A stretch of 22,028 nt of DNA. It comes from a virus. A program made the translations under genes and the position numbers. Positions 1 to 7,358 of this stretch are shown here, piece after piece (positions within the stretch are counted from its first letter, which is position 1; each line of letters starts with the position of its first letter). Below the pieces are notes generated by a model. The model did not search any database. It saw only the letters and a program-made list of their open reading frames with translations, and was not told the DNA's origin. The stretch covers positions 1 to 22,028 of IMG/VR virus record IMGVR_UViG_3300042559_000137. One strand, given 5' to 3'.

Positions 1-11
1 TTTTTTCCAAA

Positions 12-27
12 GAGGAAGTATTTCCTC
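12..27 (-). terminator. possible hairpin terminator after the protease gene
   Basis: A perfect 6-bp inverted repeat (GAGGAA / TTCCTC, 4-base loop) lies about 25 bases past the stop of the subtilisin-like gene. On the minus strand it is followed by only three T residues before GG, so it is a poor intrinsic terminator; it may be a transcript-end or RNA-stabilising hairpin instead. The surrounding 51 bases show no gene. Confidence 0.3.
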
Positions 28-51
28 AAATAATATAAGTTTTATCATACA

Positions 52-1719
52 TTATGGTTTACCGATGTTACCACTGTATAAATAGTTGGCCATATCTGCA
101 GTGCCCACACTTACGTCCGCATGGGGAGTAGAATCTAAATCTTCCAGAATATTTCCAGTAATTTCTTCTGCATCAGTAATATAGAAGAAAACAGTGGATA
201 CTTCTGTTGAGTAATTCGTAATCTTGGAAATAATCAACTCAATTTTTTCGAACTCATCTTCAGGTAATACAGTAGGAATATTGACGAGAAATCCACCTGA
301 TTCTGGGTCCAGTTGAACAAAACTTTCATACTTTTGTTTTTGTGTAGCATCCAACCATTGCATAGTATATGTGATATTATCACCAACAACAGTAGTAACA
401 TGACTGAATCCTAAAGAACCAGTATCCATTACAATCTTAGGAGTAGAACTACTCAATGTTCCAAGATAATATTTGTTGTCCCCTGAAAAATCACCGTTGA
501 TAATTTGAACAATCTTATTTTGATTACTGGTAAAGTTTTCTCTGTTAAACAGAATAGAACCCTTAACTGAGATTAAAGATAAAAGATTTAAAACTTCAGC
601 ATGAGTTGGCGGAGATGTAGAAATTGATTGCATCAATGCTGCTGCAGCAGTAACATATGGTGCAGCGAAAGAAGTACCACTTACTCTCGCATAAGAACCA
701 CTTATCGAAGCAACATCTACATCAACTCCTGGCGCAAAGATGTCGAGGGTTTGTCCATACGGTGAAGTTGCAGATGCATCTGCTGCTGCAGTAGCAGTAA
801 ATCCTGCGACAATATCATCATCATCAATAGCACCAACAGTAATAACTTCAGGCATACCCGCTGGAGTATAATTAGAGACATCATCTGCTCCATTACCAGC
901 AGAACAGACAACAATGCAACCTACCGAAATTGCACCAAGGAACTTGTTTCTCAAGAAAGGACTGTATGGAGTCGCCCAGCTAGCATTGATTGTTACGTTT
1001 TTAGATGGATTATTTTGTTTAAATTGTTTGATCTCATCCAGAACACCACCTAACTGAAGAATCGTAGGTTTTGTATCATTGTCGAATACTTTATAGTTAT
1101 AGAGTGTGACGTTTTGCGTAATACCTACCTTTTTACCAGCGATACAAGAAGCAACTGCAGTTCCGTGACCTTGATTATCTGCGTAAGAACTATAGGATAA
1201 CTTACCAAAGTTTACAATCTCAACACCTTGAAGTTCGGCGTGAGGATTAATACCAGAGTCAATGACAAAAACTGCTGGTTTATTTGTTGTATTAATATCA
1301 AATGTATTGAATTCTTTGAACGGTCTAAAGCGGTTAGAGACTCTGCGCCTTGCCCAATCATTCGGTGTCGTGATTGATGATCCTGAAAGTTGTGACAGAA
1401 GTTTTATTTCAGTGTCTGCGCAATCAATATTACCAGAGCAAGCATCGTAAAATCCAATAGGATCGGAAGTCTCTACTACTGAATACGATCCTGCAGTCGA
1501 GACTACAGTATGTTCTGGGCATCTAGATAAATCTGCAGTCGGAACAATGAGTGTTATTGGTGACGCATCATACGAAACTTCCGCACCAGGATAACGCATT
1601 GCGTATGTGAATAGATTTGCATCAACAGTAATACTGGTTGAATCTTGACTTGAACGCCCAACTTTACTGGCGAAACTGTTTCTTTTTTCTGCAGTTTCAA
1701 AGAGAACATTAAACGACAT
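52..1719 (-). CDS. subtilisin-like serine protease (peptidase family S8)
   Basis: 555-residue protein with a complete S8 catalytic set. Asp154 sits in VIDSG, His185 in GHGTAVAS, the oxyanion Asn276 in SAGNG and the nucleophile Ser350 in SGTSFAAP. The catalytic domain spans about residues 145-375. It is preceded by about 140 residues with no recognised motif, which could be a propeptide or a docking region, and followed by about 180 residues of apparently beta-rich sequence. I see no clear signal peptide, so the protein is more likely intracellular or virion-associated than Sec-secreted. The ATG overlaps the stop of the upstream PP-loop gene (TAATG) and has an AAGGAA ribosome site; a T4-late-like AATAAATA lies 29 bases upstream. 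It is the last gene in the window. The substrate is unknown: virion protein processing or breakdown of host surface protein are both possible. Family call is firm, role is inference. Confidence 0.93.
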   Translation of the reverse strand: MSFNVLFETAEKRNSFASKVGRSSQDSTSITVDANLFTYAMRYPGAEVSYDASPITLIVPTADLSRCPEHTVVSTAGSYSVVETSDPIGFYDACSGNIDCADTEIKLLSQLSGSSITTPNDWARRRVSNRFRPFKEFNTFDINTTNKPAVFVIDSGINPHAELQGVEIVNFGKLSYSSYADNQGHGTAVASCIAGKKVGITQNVTLYNYKVFDNDTKPTILQLGGVLDEIKQFKQNNPSKNVTINASWATPYSPFLRNKFLGAISVGCIVVCSAGNGADDVSNYTPAGMPEVITVGAIDDDDIVAGFTATAAADASATSPYGQTLDIFAPGVDVDVASISGSYARVSGTSFAAPYVTAAAALMQSISTSPPTHAEVLNLLSLISVKGSILFNRENFTSNQNKIVQIINGDFSGDNKYYLGTLSSSTPKIVMDTGSLGFSHVTTVVGDNITYTMQWLDATQKQKYESFVQLDPESGGFLVNIPTVLPEDEFEKIELIISKITNYSTEVSTVFFYITDAEEITGNILEDLDSTPHADVSVGTADMANYLYSGNIGKP

Positions 1720-2636
1720 TAGATTTCCTTAATTTTTTGTTTCAATATATTTATTCGTGTTGAAATCTCAGGAGCGACAGTTATAGGATTATTTGTGTAA
1801 AATCCAGCAAAATTTCTAATTGGTTTGCGAAATTGTTTTTCGAAAGTCCACCCATCGCCTGTCATCTCTTCATAATATTTCTTTATGGTTTCAAATCCAT
1901 TGTATTTTTGCTCTTGAGGTATTACATCATACCCCATAGTTTTATAACTAAGAATCTTTGACTCGTATCTATGCATTGCATCGGTAGTACTAACATATGG
2001 CGTAAATATTGTTGCCATCAAAGAAAGTCTCCAATCCTGTAACCAAAAACTACCTATAATTGGAAAGTTTATTTCTTGTGAGTATTTACACCAGTCAGTT
2101 TCTTCTTTCGTAGGTGTATACCATGAAAAATCTGTGAATTGTGTTAAGTTATTACCACCGAAAATAGCAGAGGTATATCCTAGGTCTTTCAATTTTCCTG
2201 CCAGATATAAATGCACTGCGAATTGTGGACTTGAGATTTTATACTTGGTGGCAAAATCATATAACTGATTGTTTAAAAACCATATAACATCCAAGTCAAT
2301 TAAACGTGGAGTTATGTTTCGAGTCTCACAAAACTTTATAGCATGACTGACATCATGTATATTATGATCATCTAGGAAGTTAAATATCACAACTTCAGGC
2401 GTAACTCCTGCATACAGGAAGGTATCTACAACAGTTTGACTATCTATACCACCACTAAGACATACAGCAGGTCGATTGCCAACTGAAGATGGTAGATTCA
2501 TTACTGCAAGTTTACAATTTTCTTCTAGTGTTGCTGAATAAGCAACGTCCAGCATTTCTTCTGTGATGTTTACATTCCAGACCATATCGGTATCTGTAAA
2601 TGAAACAGAGATCCAATCATCTAGAGTGCCTTGCAT
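1719..2636 (-). CDS. PP-loop ATP pyrophosphatase, asparagine-synthase-like
   Basis: 305 residues with the N-type ATP pyrophosphatase signature SGGIDS at residues 61-66, preceded by a hydrophobic strand (RPAVCL), as in asparagine synthase B, argininosuccinate synthase and QueC-type enzymes. This family adenylates a carboxylate or carbonyl using ATP and releases pyrophosphate. The wording SGGIDSQ and the lack of the zinc-binding cysteine cluster expected of QueC make the asparagine-synthase branch the closest fit. The N-terminal glutaminase domain of true AsnB is absent: only about 60 residues precede the P-loop and the protein does not begin Met-Cys. It would therefore need free ammonia, another amine donor or a partner. 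The gene is coupled by TAATG overlaps to the unknown gene upstream and the subtilisin-like protease downstream, so the two enzymes are probably made together. Substrate unknown. Confidence 0.75.
   Translation of the reverse strand: MQGTLDDWISVSFTDTDMVWNVNITEEMLDVAYSATLEENCKLAVMNLPSSVGNRPAVCLSGGIDSQTVVDTFLYAGVTPEVVIFNFLDDHNIHDVSHAIKFCETRNITPRLIDLDVIWFLNNQLYDFATKYKISSPQFAVHLYLAGKLKDLGYTSAIFGGNNLTQFTDFSWYTPTKEETDWCKYSQEINFPIIGSFWLQDWRLSLMATIFTPYVSTTDAMHRYESKILSYKTMGYDVIPQEQKYNGFETIKKYYEEMTGDGWTFEKQFRKPIRNFAGFYTNNPITVAPEISTRINILKQKIKEI
1748..1755 (-). promoter_or_regulatory. T4-late-like promoter box (AATAAATA)
   Basis: The minus strand reads AATAAATA, 7 of 8 matches to the T4 late promoter TATAAATA, 29 bases upstream of the ATG of the subtilisin-like gene. 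Spacing is like that of the two perfect boxes at 11539-11546 and 17577-17584. It lies inside the 3' end of the PP-loop gene, so it would allow the protease to be expressed separately late in infection. Confidence 0.45.
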
Positions 2637-3181
2637 TACTCAACACGCCATGACGTTGTGTTCAATTTAATATTCGTTGGCCAATCACCCTCGGTAAATG
2701 ACTTATCATGGAATCTCAACTCATTTGTTGGCATGATACAAAGTCTGCCATTGTCTAGTTCTATGAACATAAACTCTTTAGACTGCGAGGGATGCATACT
2801 GTAACCATCGTTCATGGGAATGGCAGTAAACAGATACCGACCAAACTCTCCAGTGCTGCGTATCTCTGCTCGCTGAGTGTTTAGATAATCATATCTAACA
2901 ACTGAGAACTGATCACCATAGCAATCCCATACCTGTGTATCATCAAGTCTCCAAAATGGCTCTGGTTCTGCAGAAAATGCCAAAGCATGCGGCGGAACAC
3001 TGCGCCAGACGGCACCACATTCTAACATAACATGACACCCCCATGAGTGTCCAGGTTTTGAATGTAATGCAAACCAGATACAAGGTTCGAAAGTATATGG
3101 TCCTACACCCTTACGAATGAACGAGGAGTCAACCCAACAGTATATATGATGTGGGATGTTTCCCGAACCAGTATAAAGCAT
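2636..3181 (-). CDS. conserved phage protein of unknown function (181 aa)
   Basis: I do not recognise a domain. The 181-residue protein is rich in Trp, Tyr and Phe and carries seven scattered Cys (residues 15, 34, 49, 55, 87 and 148 are the clearest), with segments such as GHSWGCHVML and VWDCYGDQFSVVRYDYL. There is no signal peptide or membrane helix; the aromatic pattern suggests a compact beta-rich soluble fold. Its wording reminds me of an uncharacterised protein of marine T4-like phages, but that is recollection. The ATG overlaps the stop of the 88-residue gene upstream, and its own stop overlaps the PP-loop gene start, so it belongs to the same translationally coupled row that begins with the primase. 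Confidence 0.7.
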   Translation of the reverse strand: MLYTGSGNIPHHIYCWVDSSFIRKGVGPYTFEPCIWFALHSKPGHSWGCHVMLECGAVWRSVPPHALAFSAEPEPFWRLDDTQVWDCYGDQFSVVRYDYLNTQRAEIRSTGEFGRYLFTAIPMNDGYSMHPSQSKEFMFIELDNGRLCIMPTNELRFHDKSFTEGDWPTNIKLNTTSWRVE

Positions 3182-3447
3182 TACTCGACTTCAAACTCTT
3201 TGACTGTTTGGAACTGCGCCTTACTTACGAAACCAATGCCCAATAGAGTATCTACTCGATTAGATGCATCAGCATAATCAATATATGTGCCATCATCGAA
3301 CCACCACCAGCGATCTAGACCAAGAATCCAACGTGGTTCGCGGCGATACTCGACCAACCACTTACCATCTGTTCGATGAATACGTAACTTTGTAATTCGA
3401 ATATGGTCAAACTCTACACCATATTCGTTGGCGACTAACTCGCTCAT
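3181..3447 (-). CDS. small conserved phage protein of unknown function (88 aa)
   Basis: 88 residues, basic and aromatic, with a striking run of three tryptophans in LDRWWWFDDGTYIDY near the middle and a C-terminal segment GFVSKAQF. No known domain recognised. I place the start at the ATG at 3447 rather than at a GTG four codons upstream: this ATG has an ideal GGAGG ribosome site five bases before it, and it overlaps the primase stop in the classic ATGA arrangement. It is therefore translated directly after the primase. Co-translation hints at a replication-related or early role, but nothing in the sequence shows it. Confidence 0.75.
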   Translation of the reverse strand: MSELVANEYGVEFDHIRITKLRIHRTDGKWLVEYRREPRWILGLDRWWWFDDGTYIDYADASNRVDTLLGIGFVSKAQFQTVKEFEVE

Positions 3448-4478
3448 ACTTTCCTCCACATGGCATACTTTGCTTTTGCCGATAGACCGTTGAATGTATT
3501 ATGATTTATAATACTCTGAATTTCATCTGTTGTCATTCCATTTTCAATCATCTCATTAATATCTTTTCCTGGAACATCTGGCCAGATAACCATCTTATAT
3601 CCCATATCAATATACTTATTCATCAACTTACCAACATCTCTGTTCTTTGGTTGGTTATCGAAAATAATTGTTATGTTTTCTTTTGGGATCGGGAGTTGAT
3701 CAATCTTTCCGAAAGAGGTTCCAGCACAAGCAATAGAATTATGCAGAAAAAGGGAGTCAAGAGGCCCTTCGACGACGAATACTTCTTGCGTAGGGTCGAC
3801 CTTATCCAATCCAAAAATCGAGGGCGCATCTTCATCTACCTTAATGTTAATATAACGAAGTGACTCGCCTCTGATTCCGCGAAGGCTAACAACAAGTAGT
3901 TTGCCAGTGCCATCAAAAAAAGGAATCGCGAGTCTCGGTTCCGATGTAATAATCGATTCTTTGTATTTGTCATTAAGTTGTATGACATCTTTAACATTAG
4001 GTATGAAATACAACCGATCAAAAGCATCGCGAGGAATTTTGCGGTTAATAGCATATTGGACTGCCTCATTATCATCTGGTAGTGTATCGAGACGATCCAT
4101 AATCGAGTCGATTAGTTTTGGTTCAGGTTTCTTTGTAAACTTTGGTTCTTCAAACTTAAGAACTTGTTCGACATTCTTATGTGCATTGGCACGACCATGC
4201 CCACCATCAGCATAACGCTCAACGACATACTGACTGTATTGGTTGGGATCAAAGTTCTTCAGGAAGGTTCCGAAGTGATGACTAGCGCCACATTTGTGAC
4301 ACTTGTAATACAGATCCTGCTTACCACGATAGAAATACCCACGTGCTCGTTTCTTATTACGCTGTGAATCACCACAGAGGGGACATCTGCAGTTGAATAG
4401 ATCCTGTGATTTTTTCTTGAAGTTCTCGAGGCGATGCGCGATCGCGTTCAGATACTTGATGTCAATATATAAACTCAT
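3444..4478 (-). CDS. 61: DNA primase, T4 gp61-type
   Basis: 344 residues, the size of T4 gp61. The N-terminus has the zinc-binding module of DnaG-type primases: Cys32-x2-Cys35 (CPLCGDS) and Cys60-x2-Cys63 (CHKCG), separated by a basic loop. The TOPRIM catalytic core follows: a motif with acidic Glu237 in VFVVEGPLDSLF, then Asp274 in IIFDNQ, then the acidic patch WPDVPGKDINEMI (Asp301, Asp306). It synthesises short RNA primers for lagging-strand replication, acting with the gp41-type helicase encoded at 19362-20750. In T4 genes 41 and 61 lie close together; here about 15 kb of head, lysis and accessory genes separate them. A GAGG ribosome site sits about 12 bases before the ATG, within a small hairpin. 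The stop overlaps the next gene (ATGA). Confidence 0.93.
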   Translation of the reverse strand: MSLYIDIKYLNAIAHRLENFKKKSQDLFNCRCPLCGDSQRNKKRARGYFYRGKQDLYYKCHKCGASHHFGTFLKNFDPNQYSQYVVERYADGGHGRANAHKNVEQVLKFEEPKFTKKPEPKLIDSIMDRLDTLPDDNEAVQYAINRKIPRDAFDRLYFIPNVKDVIQLNDKYKESIITSEPRLAIPFFDGTGKLLVVSLRGIRGESLRYINIKVDEDAPSIFGLDKVDPTQEVFVVEGPLDSLFLHNSIACAGTSFGKIDQLPIPKENITIIFDNQPKNRDVGKLMNKYIDMGYKMVIWPDVPGKDINEMIENGMTTDEIQSIINHNTFNGLSAKAKYAMWRKV

Positions 4479-4490
4479 AATATAGTTATA

Positions 4491-4503
4491 CCTCGAAACG
4501 AGG
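4491..4503 (-). promoter_or_regulatory. small hairpin covering the primase ribosome site
   Basis: Minus-strand CCTCGTTTCGAGG is a perfect 5-bp stem with a 3-base loop in the 39-base gap before the primase gene. Its 3' arm contains the only Shine-Dalgarno-like GAGG for the primase (12 bases from the ATG). If it folds it could lower primase translation. No T run follows, so it is not an intrinsic terminator. Function is inference. Confidence 0.3.
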
Positions 4504-4517
4504 GAAAAGTAAAGCTT

Positions 4518-4985
4518 TTATTGGATAAATTTCATAAGCAATGGAAGTATCTTGGTGATGATAGCACCGATGACAATACCACCACCTATCATAAGATACT
4601 TGGTTTTTTCCAATTTGTCAATACGATTTTTATTTTTTTCTTCTTCTTTATCAACAGAACCCTTGAGGTCTCTGATAGCAGCAAGCATCTTGTCTTCAGT
4701 TGACTGAATCTTTGCTTCAAGTTCACGAGTCGTTGTTGTGATACGCGAATGTAACTCGGCGTTACTTGCCTTGGTTTCTTGTCTGTGCACTTCTAAACTC
4801 TCATAAATGTCTTCGTTGACTGTTTCTTGTGCGTCGAGTTTAGTTTCATGGACAGCGAGCATCTTATTGATGCAGTTGGAAACATCACCAATCTTTTCGA
4901 TGGCGAGATCGAGACGACTGAACACGACCTGAATTTGCTTCAGATCGTGCTCAATTACCGCGACTTTTGTTTCCAAAGATTCCAA
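4518..4985 (-). CDS. tail-anchored coiled-coil membrane protein, XhlA-like
   Basis: 155 residues: a long helical, charged coiled-coil region (about residues 5-127) ending in RIDKLEKTK, then one strongly hydrophobic segment (about 130-150, LMIGGGIVIGAIITKILPLL) and a short tail. This is the topology of the XhlA hemolysin/holin-associated family of phages, which acts at the inner membrane with holin and endolysin; the family match is by shape and wording, not by alignment. The start is a TTG at 4985 with an AAAGG ribosome site 8 bases upstream, directly touching the stop of the EF-hand gene. It lies in a row with the endolysin and a two-helix holin candidate, supporting a lysis role. A structural or membrane-anchoring role remains possible. 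Confidence 0.7.
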   Translation of the reverse strand: MESLETKVAVIEHDLKQIQVVFSRLDLAIEKIGDVSNCINKMLAVHETKLDAQETVNEDIYESLEVHRQETKASNAELHSRITTTTRELEAKIQSTEDKMLAAIRDLKGSVDKEEEKNKNRIDKLEKTKYLMIGGGIVIGAIITKILPLLMKFIQ

Positions 4986-5156
4986 TTACTTCGCCTTTGG
5001 TTTGCGGACTTTTTTTACAACTGCCTTGACTTCTTTGACCTTTGCTTCTGCCTTGTCAACTGCTGCAGTAATCTCAGCGAGATCGACCTTGCCGTCCTTG
5101 TTAGCATCAACAAATCCGAAGAGTTTCTTTAGTGCGTCTTTAATTTGATTTAGCAT
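4986..5156 (-). CDS. single EF-hand calcium-binding mini-protein (56 aa)
   Basis: 56 residues starting at the ATG at 5156, chosen because GGGGA lies about 7 bases upstream and because it follows the endolysin stop by four bases; a longer reading would run back into the endolysin gene. The protein carries a textbook EF-hand loop, DANKDGKVDLAE (residues 17-28), with Asp/Asn/Asp at positions 1, 3 and 5, Gly at 6, Asp at 9 and Glu at 12. An amphipathic entering helix (NQIKDALKKLFGFV) and an exiting helix flank it, then a Lys/Ala/Val-rich tail ending RKPKAK. It has no signal peptide or membrane helix. Sitting between the endolysin and the XhlA-like protein, it may regulate or assist lysis in a calcium-dependent way, or bind calcium for another purpose; this is inference. 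EF-hands normally pair, so it may dimerise. Confidence 0.85.
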   Translation of the reverse strand: MLNQIKDALKKLFGFVDANKDGKVDLAEITAAVDKAEAKVKEVKAVVKKVRKPKAK

Positions 5157-5160
5157 ATTC

Positions 5161-6342
5161 TTATCCCCATGCTGCGTATTGTTTAGTTTTCTTGATACGG
5201 TCATCTAGACCATGCGTCCCACCGTTTACACGACGAGTAATCTGACCGATAACTGCATCAGTTACACCCTTGTCAGCGATTGCGAATAGACCGTTCTTAT
5301 TGAAGAACCACAGTGCTGATTCGAATGCTAGTTCAGTTGCGACGATGTCTGGATTTGTCAGAACATCAGGACGTTTAATGTCCTTGGCGAATGCAGTATA
5401 GTTATCCTTACCAGTCAACTGGATCGGACCACGACCACGGAACTTATATCCATCGCCTGAAGATTCTGGACCATTGCCCATACGATTAGCATAGACCTTG
5501 TTGGCAATCTTTTCTGGTTTGCGAGCATATCCAGCAGTCGATGCGAGTGTTGGGAAATACTTCTTGAAGATACCATTCAGACCCTTGTCTGAGTAGTTTA
5601 GATTCTCAGAGAATACCTTAAATCCACCTGACTCGTGAGCACACTGTCCGAAGAAGTGTGCTGCTTGAGCAGTCGACAACTTGAAGTAATCTTTTGCTGC
5701 CTTAAATGTTCCTGGACCCCACTTACCATCAGCGCCGACACCACACTTCGCTTGAAGTGCTGCCATTGGACCAAGACCTGTTACAGCAGGAGGTGCTGCC
5801 TTCGGTGCTACCTTAGCAACCTGAGCAACTGTTTCTAGAACAGGAGCACCTGCTTCTTTGGTTGTGCTTGGATCGAAGTCCTTAACAGGAGTATACTTTG
5901 TGCCACCTGCCTTAGACTTAGTAGCAACCAGACGCTGCTTGCGGTTTCCGCCTTCTTTCTTGATTGAAGCATGTACCCAACCAGAGTTCTTATCACCAGC
6001 GGCATAGAATTCTAGGATGACTTGGTCAAACTCTAGATTGTCAGCAACCCAGTCAGCAACCTTCTTATTGTCAACACCCTTTACTTCAAAGTCAATCGCT
6101 TGACCATTAACGTGCTGGGAAGTTGCCGAACCACCAACTGCCTTATTGACAAGTGGTGCACGATACGAAGAGTTGATTGTTACTGGACCAAACTTGGCAC
6201 GAACAGGTTCGAGAATCTTTTCGCAGCAGTAGCGCATGTTCTCAATGTGTGCAGGAGTTGGTGTGTTAGGAATGCCAAGACGCTTTGCGGTTGGCGATAC
6301 AATCATTTCTGCGAGAGTAAAATGTTCAGTTAGTTGTGTCAT
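5161..6342 (-). CDS. modular endolysin: M15 peptidase fused to GH19 muramidase/chitinase-like domain
   Basis: 393 residues with two cell-wall hydrolase domains. Residues 1-126 are a peptidase M15 domain of the D-Ala-D-Ala carboxypeptidase type: zinc ligands His77 and Asp84 in SQHVNGQAIDF and His124 in GWVHAS, plus SSYR at 58-61. An Ala/Pro-rich linker (about 150-190) leads to a short peptidoglycan-binding-like segment, GVGADGKWGPGTFKAA (201-216). Residues from about 222 onward are a glycoside hydrolase family 19 domain, with the catalytic Glu237 in CAHESGGF and the substrate-cleft motif GYKFRGRGPIQLTGKDNY. The enzyme should cut both peptide and glycan parts of peptidoglycan. No signal peptide, so release needs a holin; the neighbour upstream (6353-6808) is a candidate. 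Ribosome site AAGGAG. Members with only one domain are commoner; the double architecture is notable. Confidence 0.93.
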   Translation of the reverse strand: MTQLTEHFTLAEMIVSPTAKRLGIPNTPTPAHIENMRYCCEKILEPVRAKFGPVTINSSYRAPLVNKAVGGSATSQHVNGQAIDFEVKGVDNKKVADWVADNLEFDQVILEFYAAGDKNSGWVHASIKKEGGNRKQRLVATKSKAGGTKYTPVKDFDPSTTKEAGAPVLETVAQVAKVAPKAAPPAVTGLGPMAALQAKCGVGADGKWGPGTFKAAKDYFKLSTAQAAHFFGQCAHESGGFKVFSENLNYSDKGLNGIFKKYFPTLASTAGYARKPEKIANKVYANRMGNGPESSGDGYKFRGRGPIQLTGKDNYTAFAKDIKRPDVLTNPDIVATELAFESALWFFNKNGLFAIADKGVTDAVIGQITRRVNGGTHGLDDRIKKTKQYAAWG

Positions 6343-6352
6343 TATCTACTCC

Positions 6353-6808
6353 TTAGAATGGACCGAAGTCGTCGTCGCTGTCTTTATACTTGTCGACCGC
6401 TGCCATCAGTTTGATTTCAGTGTCTGCTTCGATCGACTCCGCCTTGGCATGTTCAGTATGCGCTTCGGCGATATGTTTATAGTCAGTCTTGCCCATTTCT
6501 TGGACCTTGACGTTAGGATCGAACTCAGAAACTTTCATGTTCATCATGGTAGCAAACGCACCAACGAAGGCACCAACAATCATCGAGAATGCTGGACCAA
6601 TAATCTTGAAGATCTCATTGTTATCGATCATTGCGTTTGGCATAAACAATCCGATCAACATCATGATCACAACTGAAAGCATGATAGATCCCAGCGTAAT
6701 CGCTGCCATCTTCATGATCATGATCTGGACTTTACCCTTTTCGATCTCTAGTTTTTCTAGAGAGTCGATATTGTTAGATACCTTTACGAAATCCAATAAT
6801 CCCTTCAT
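6353..6808 (-). CDS. two-helix membrane protein, candidate holin
   Basis: 151 residues with two hydrophobic segments, about residues 29-56 (rich in Met and Ile) and 67-90, joined by a short loop PNAMIDNNEIF. The first 28 residues and the last 60 are charged and soluble, the tail ending in an acidic stretch (KDSDDDFGPF). Two membrane helices with both termini probably cytoplasmic fits a class II holin, and the gene lies directly before the endolysin (10 bases apart), the usual holin position. The long charged tail (about residues 91-151) is larger than in most small holins and could regulate timing or bind the endolysin. Hole formation is inferred from topology and position only. Confidence 0.6.
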   Translation of the reverse strand: MKGLLDFVKVSNNIDSLEKLEIEKGKVQIMIMKMAAITLGSIMLSVVIMMLIGLFMPNAMIDNNEIFKIIGPAFSMIVGAFVGAFATMMNMKVSEFDPNVKVQEMGKTDYKHIAEAHTEHAKAESIEADTEIKLMAAVDKYKDSDDDFGPF

Positions 6809-6809
6809 A

Positions 6810-7358
6810 TTACTTCCTTCTTACCAATACAGGAGAACTTGAGTTGTTCTTCTTTTTATATTTTTTCTGTTGTCTTTTGGTGATTCCAGGTTCTGCTTGG
6901 TTTGGTTTGGTTGGATGCGGAATACCAATCCCAGCAACTCCACCACCAGCAACACCCATCTCTTCCATAAACTGTTTAAACGAACTAATCTTTCCTGCCT
7001 CTAGTTCTTCGGCGAGGTCTTTAACGTCTTGGCGTTCTTGTGTCATATAAAATACTTCCTCTAATACGTCATCATCATATTCTATCTGTTCCCTTACTAG
7101 AGCAACTGCAGTAGCAAACGATAGGAAGTTCTTATTTTCCAGCGGAATCTTTTCAATGATTCTTTTTAATCTAAATACCATTCTATGAAGCAAACTATAT
7201 GCCTCTTGTTCTTCCGTGGTATTTATCTCATTCTCTTTCTTCAATCGATTACCATGCTTATCAATCAACCCCAGACGAAATGCATCTTGTTGATCGAAAG
7301 GTGTAGTCAACAACCTTAGAATTCGATATGTTATTAGTGCATCTACAAATCTAGACAT
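6810..7358 (-). CDS. conserved T4-like marine phage protein of unknown function (182 aa)
   Basis: 182 residues, mostly helical. The N-terminus (MSRFVDALITYRILRLLTTP) and DAFRLGLIDKHGNRL resemble a protein I recall as widespread in marine T4-like phages and cyanophages, usually unnamed; no function is established to my knowledge. Residues 125-135 (SSFKQFMEEMG) look like the capsid-targeting motif found at the N-terminus of T4 internal head proteins, here placed internally, followed by a Gly-rich linker GVAGGGVAGIG and a very basic tail (KRQQKKYKKKNN). This suggests a head-associated, possibly processed protein, but that is inference. Its start overlaps the previous gene by 8 bases. Confidence 0.72.
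   Translation of the reverse strand: MSRFVDALITYRILRLLTTPFDQQDAFRLGLIDKHGNRLKKENEINTTEEQEAYSLLHRMVFRLKRIIEKIPLENKNFLSFATAVALVREQIEYDDDVLEEVFYMTQERQDVKDLAEELEAGKISSFKQFMEEMGVAGGGVAGIGIPHPTKPNQAEPGITKRQQKKYKKKNNSSSPVLVRRK

Noticed and set aside
77-84. TATAAATA on the plus strand within the protease gene
   Set aside because: It points against all genes of the window and would only make antisense RNA; it reflects coding sequence near the protease C-terminus.
717-914. Leu/Met-rich frame inside the protease gene
   Set aside because: Out-of-frame shadow of the S8 catalytic domain, whose motifs are intact in the main frame.
1719-2636. QueC or another 7-deazaguanine pathway enzyme
   Set aside because: The SGG-x-DS motif fits, but the cysteine cluster expected of QueC is missing and no other queuosine-type genes lie nearby.
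52-2636. Lasso-peptide type gene cluster
   Set aside because: It has an asparagine-synthase-like enzyme and a protease, but the protease is a subtilisin rather than the transglutaminase-like type, and no precursor peptide gene is visible.
7220-7227. GATAAATA on the minus strand in the 182-residue gene
   Set aside because: One mismatch, deep inside a coding region and more than 400 bases from the next start.
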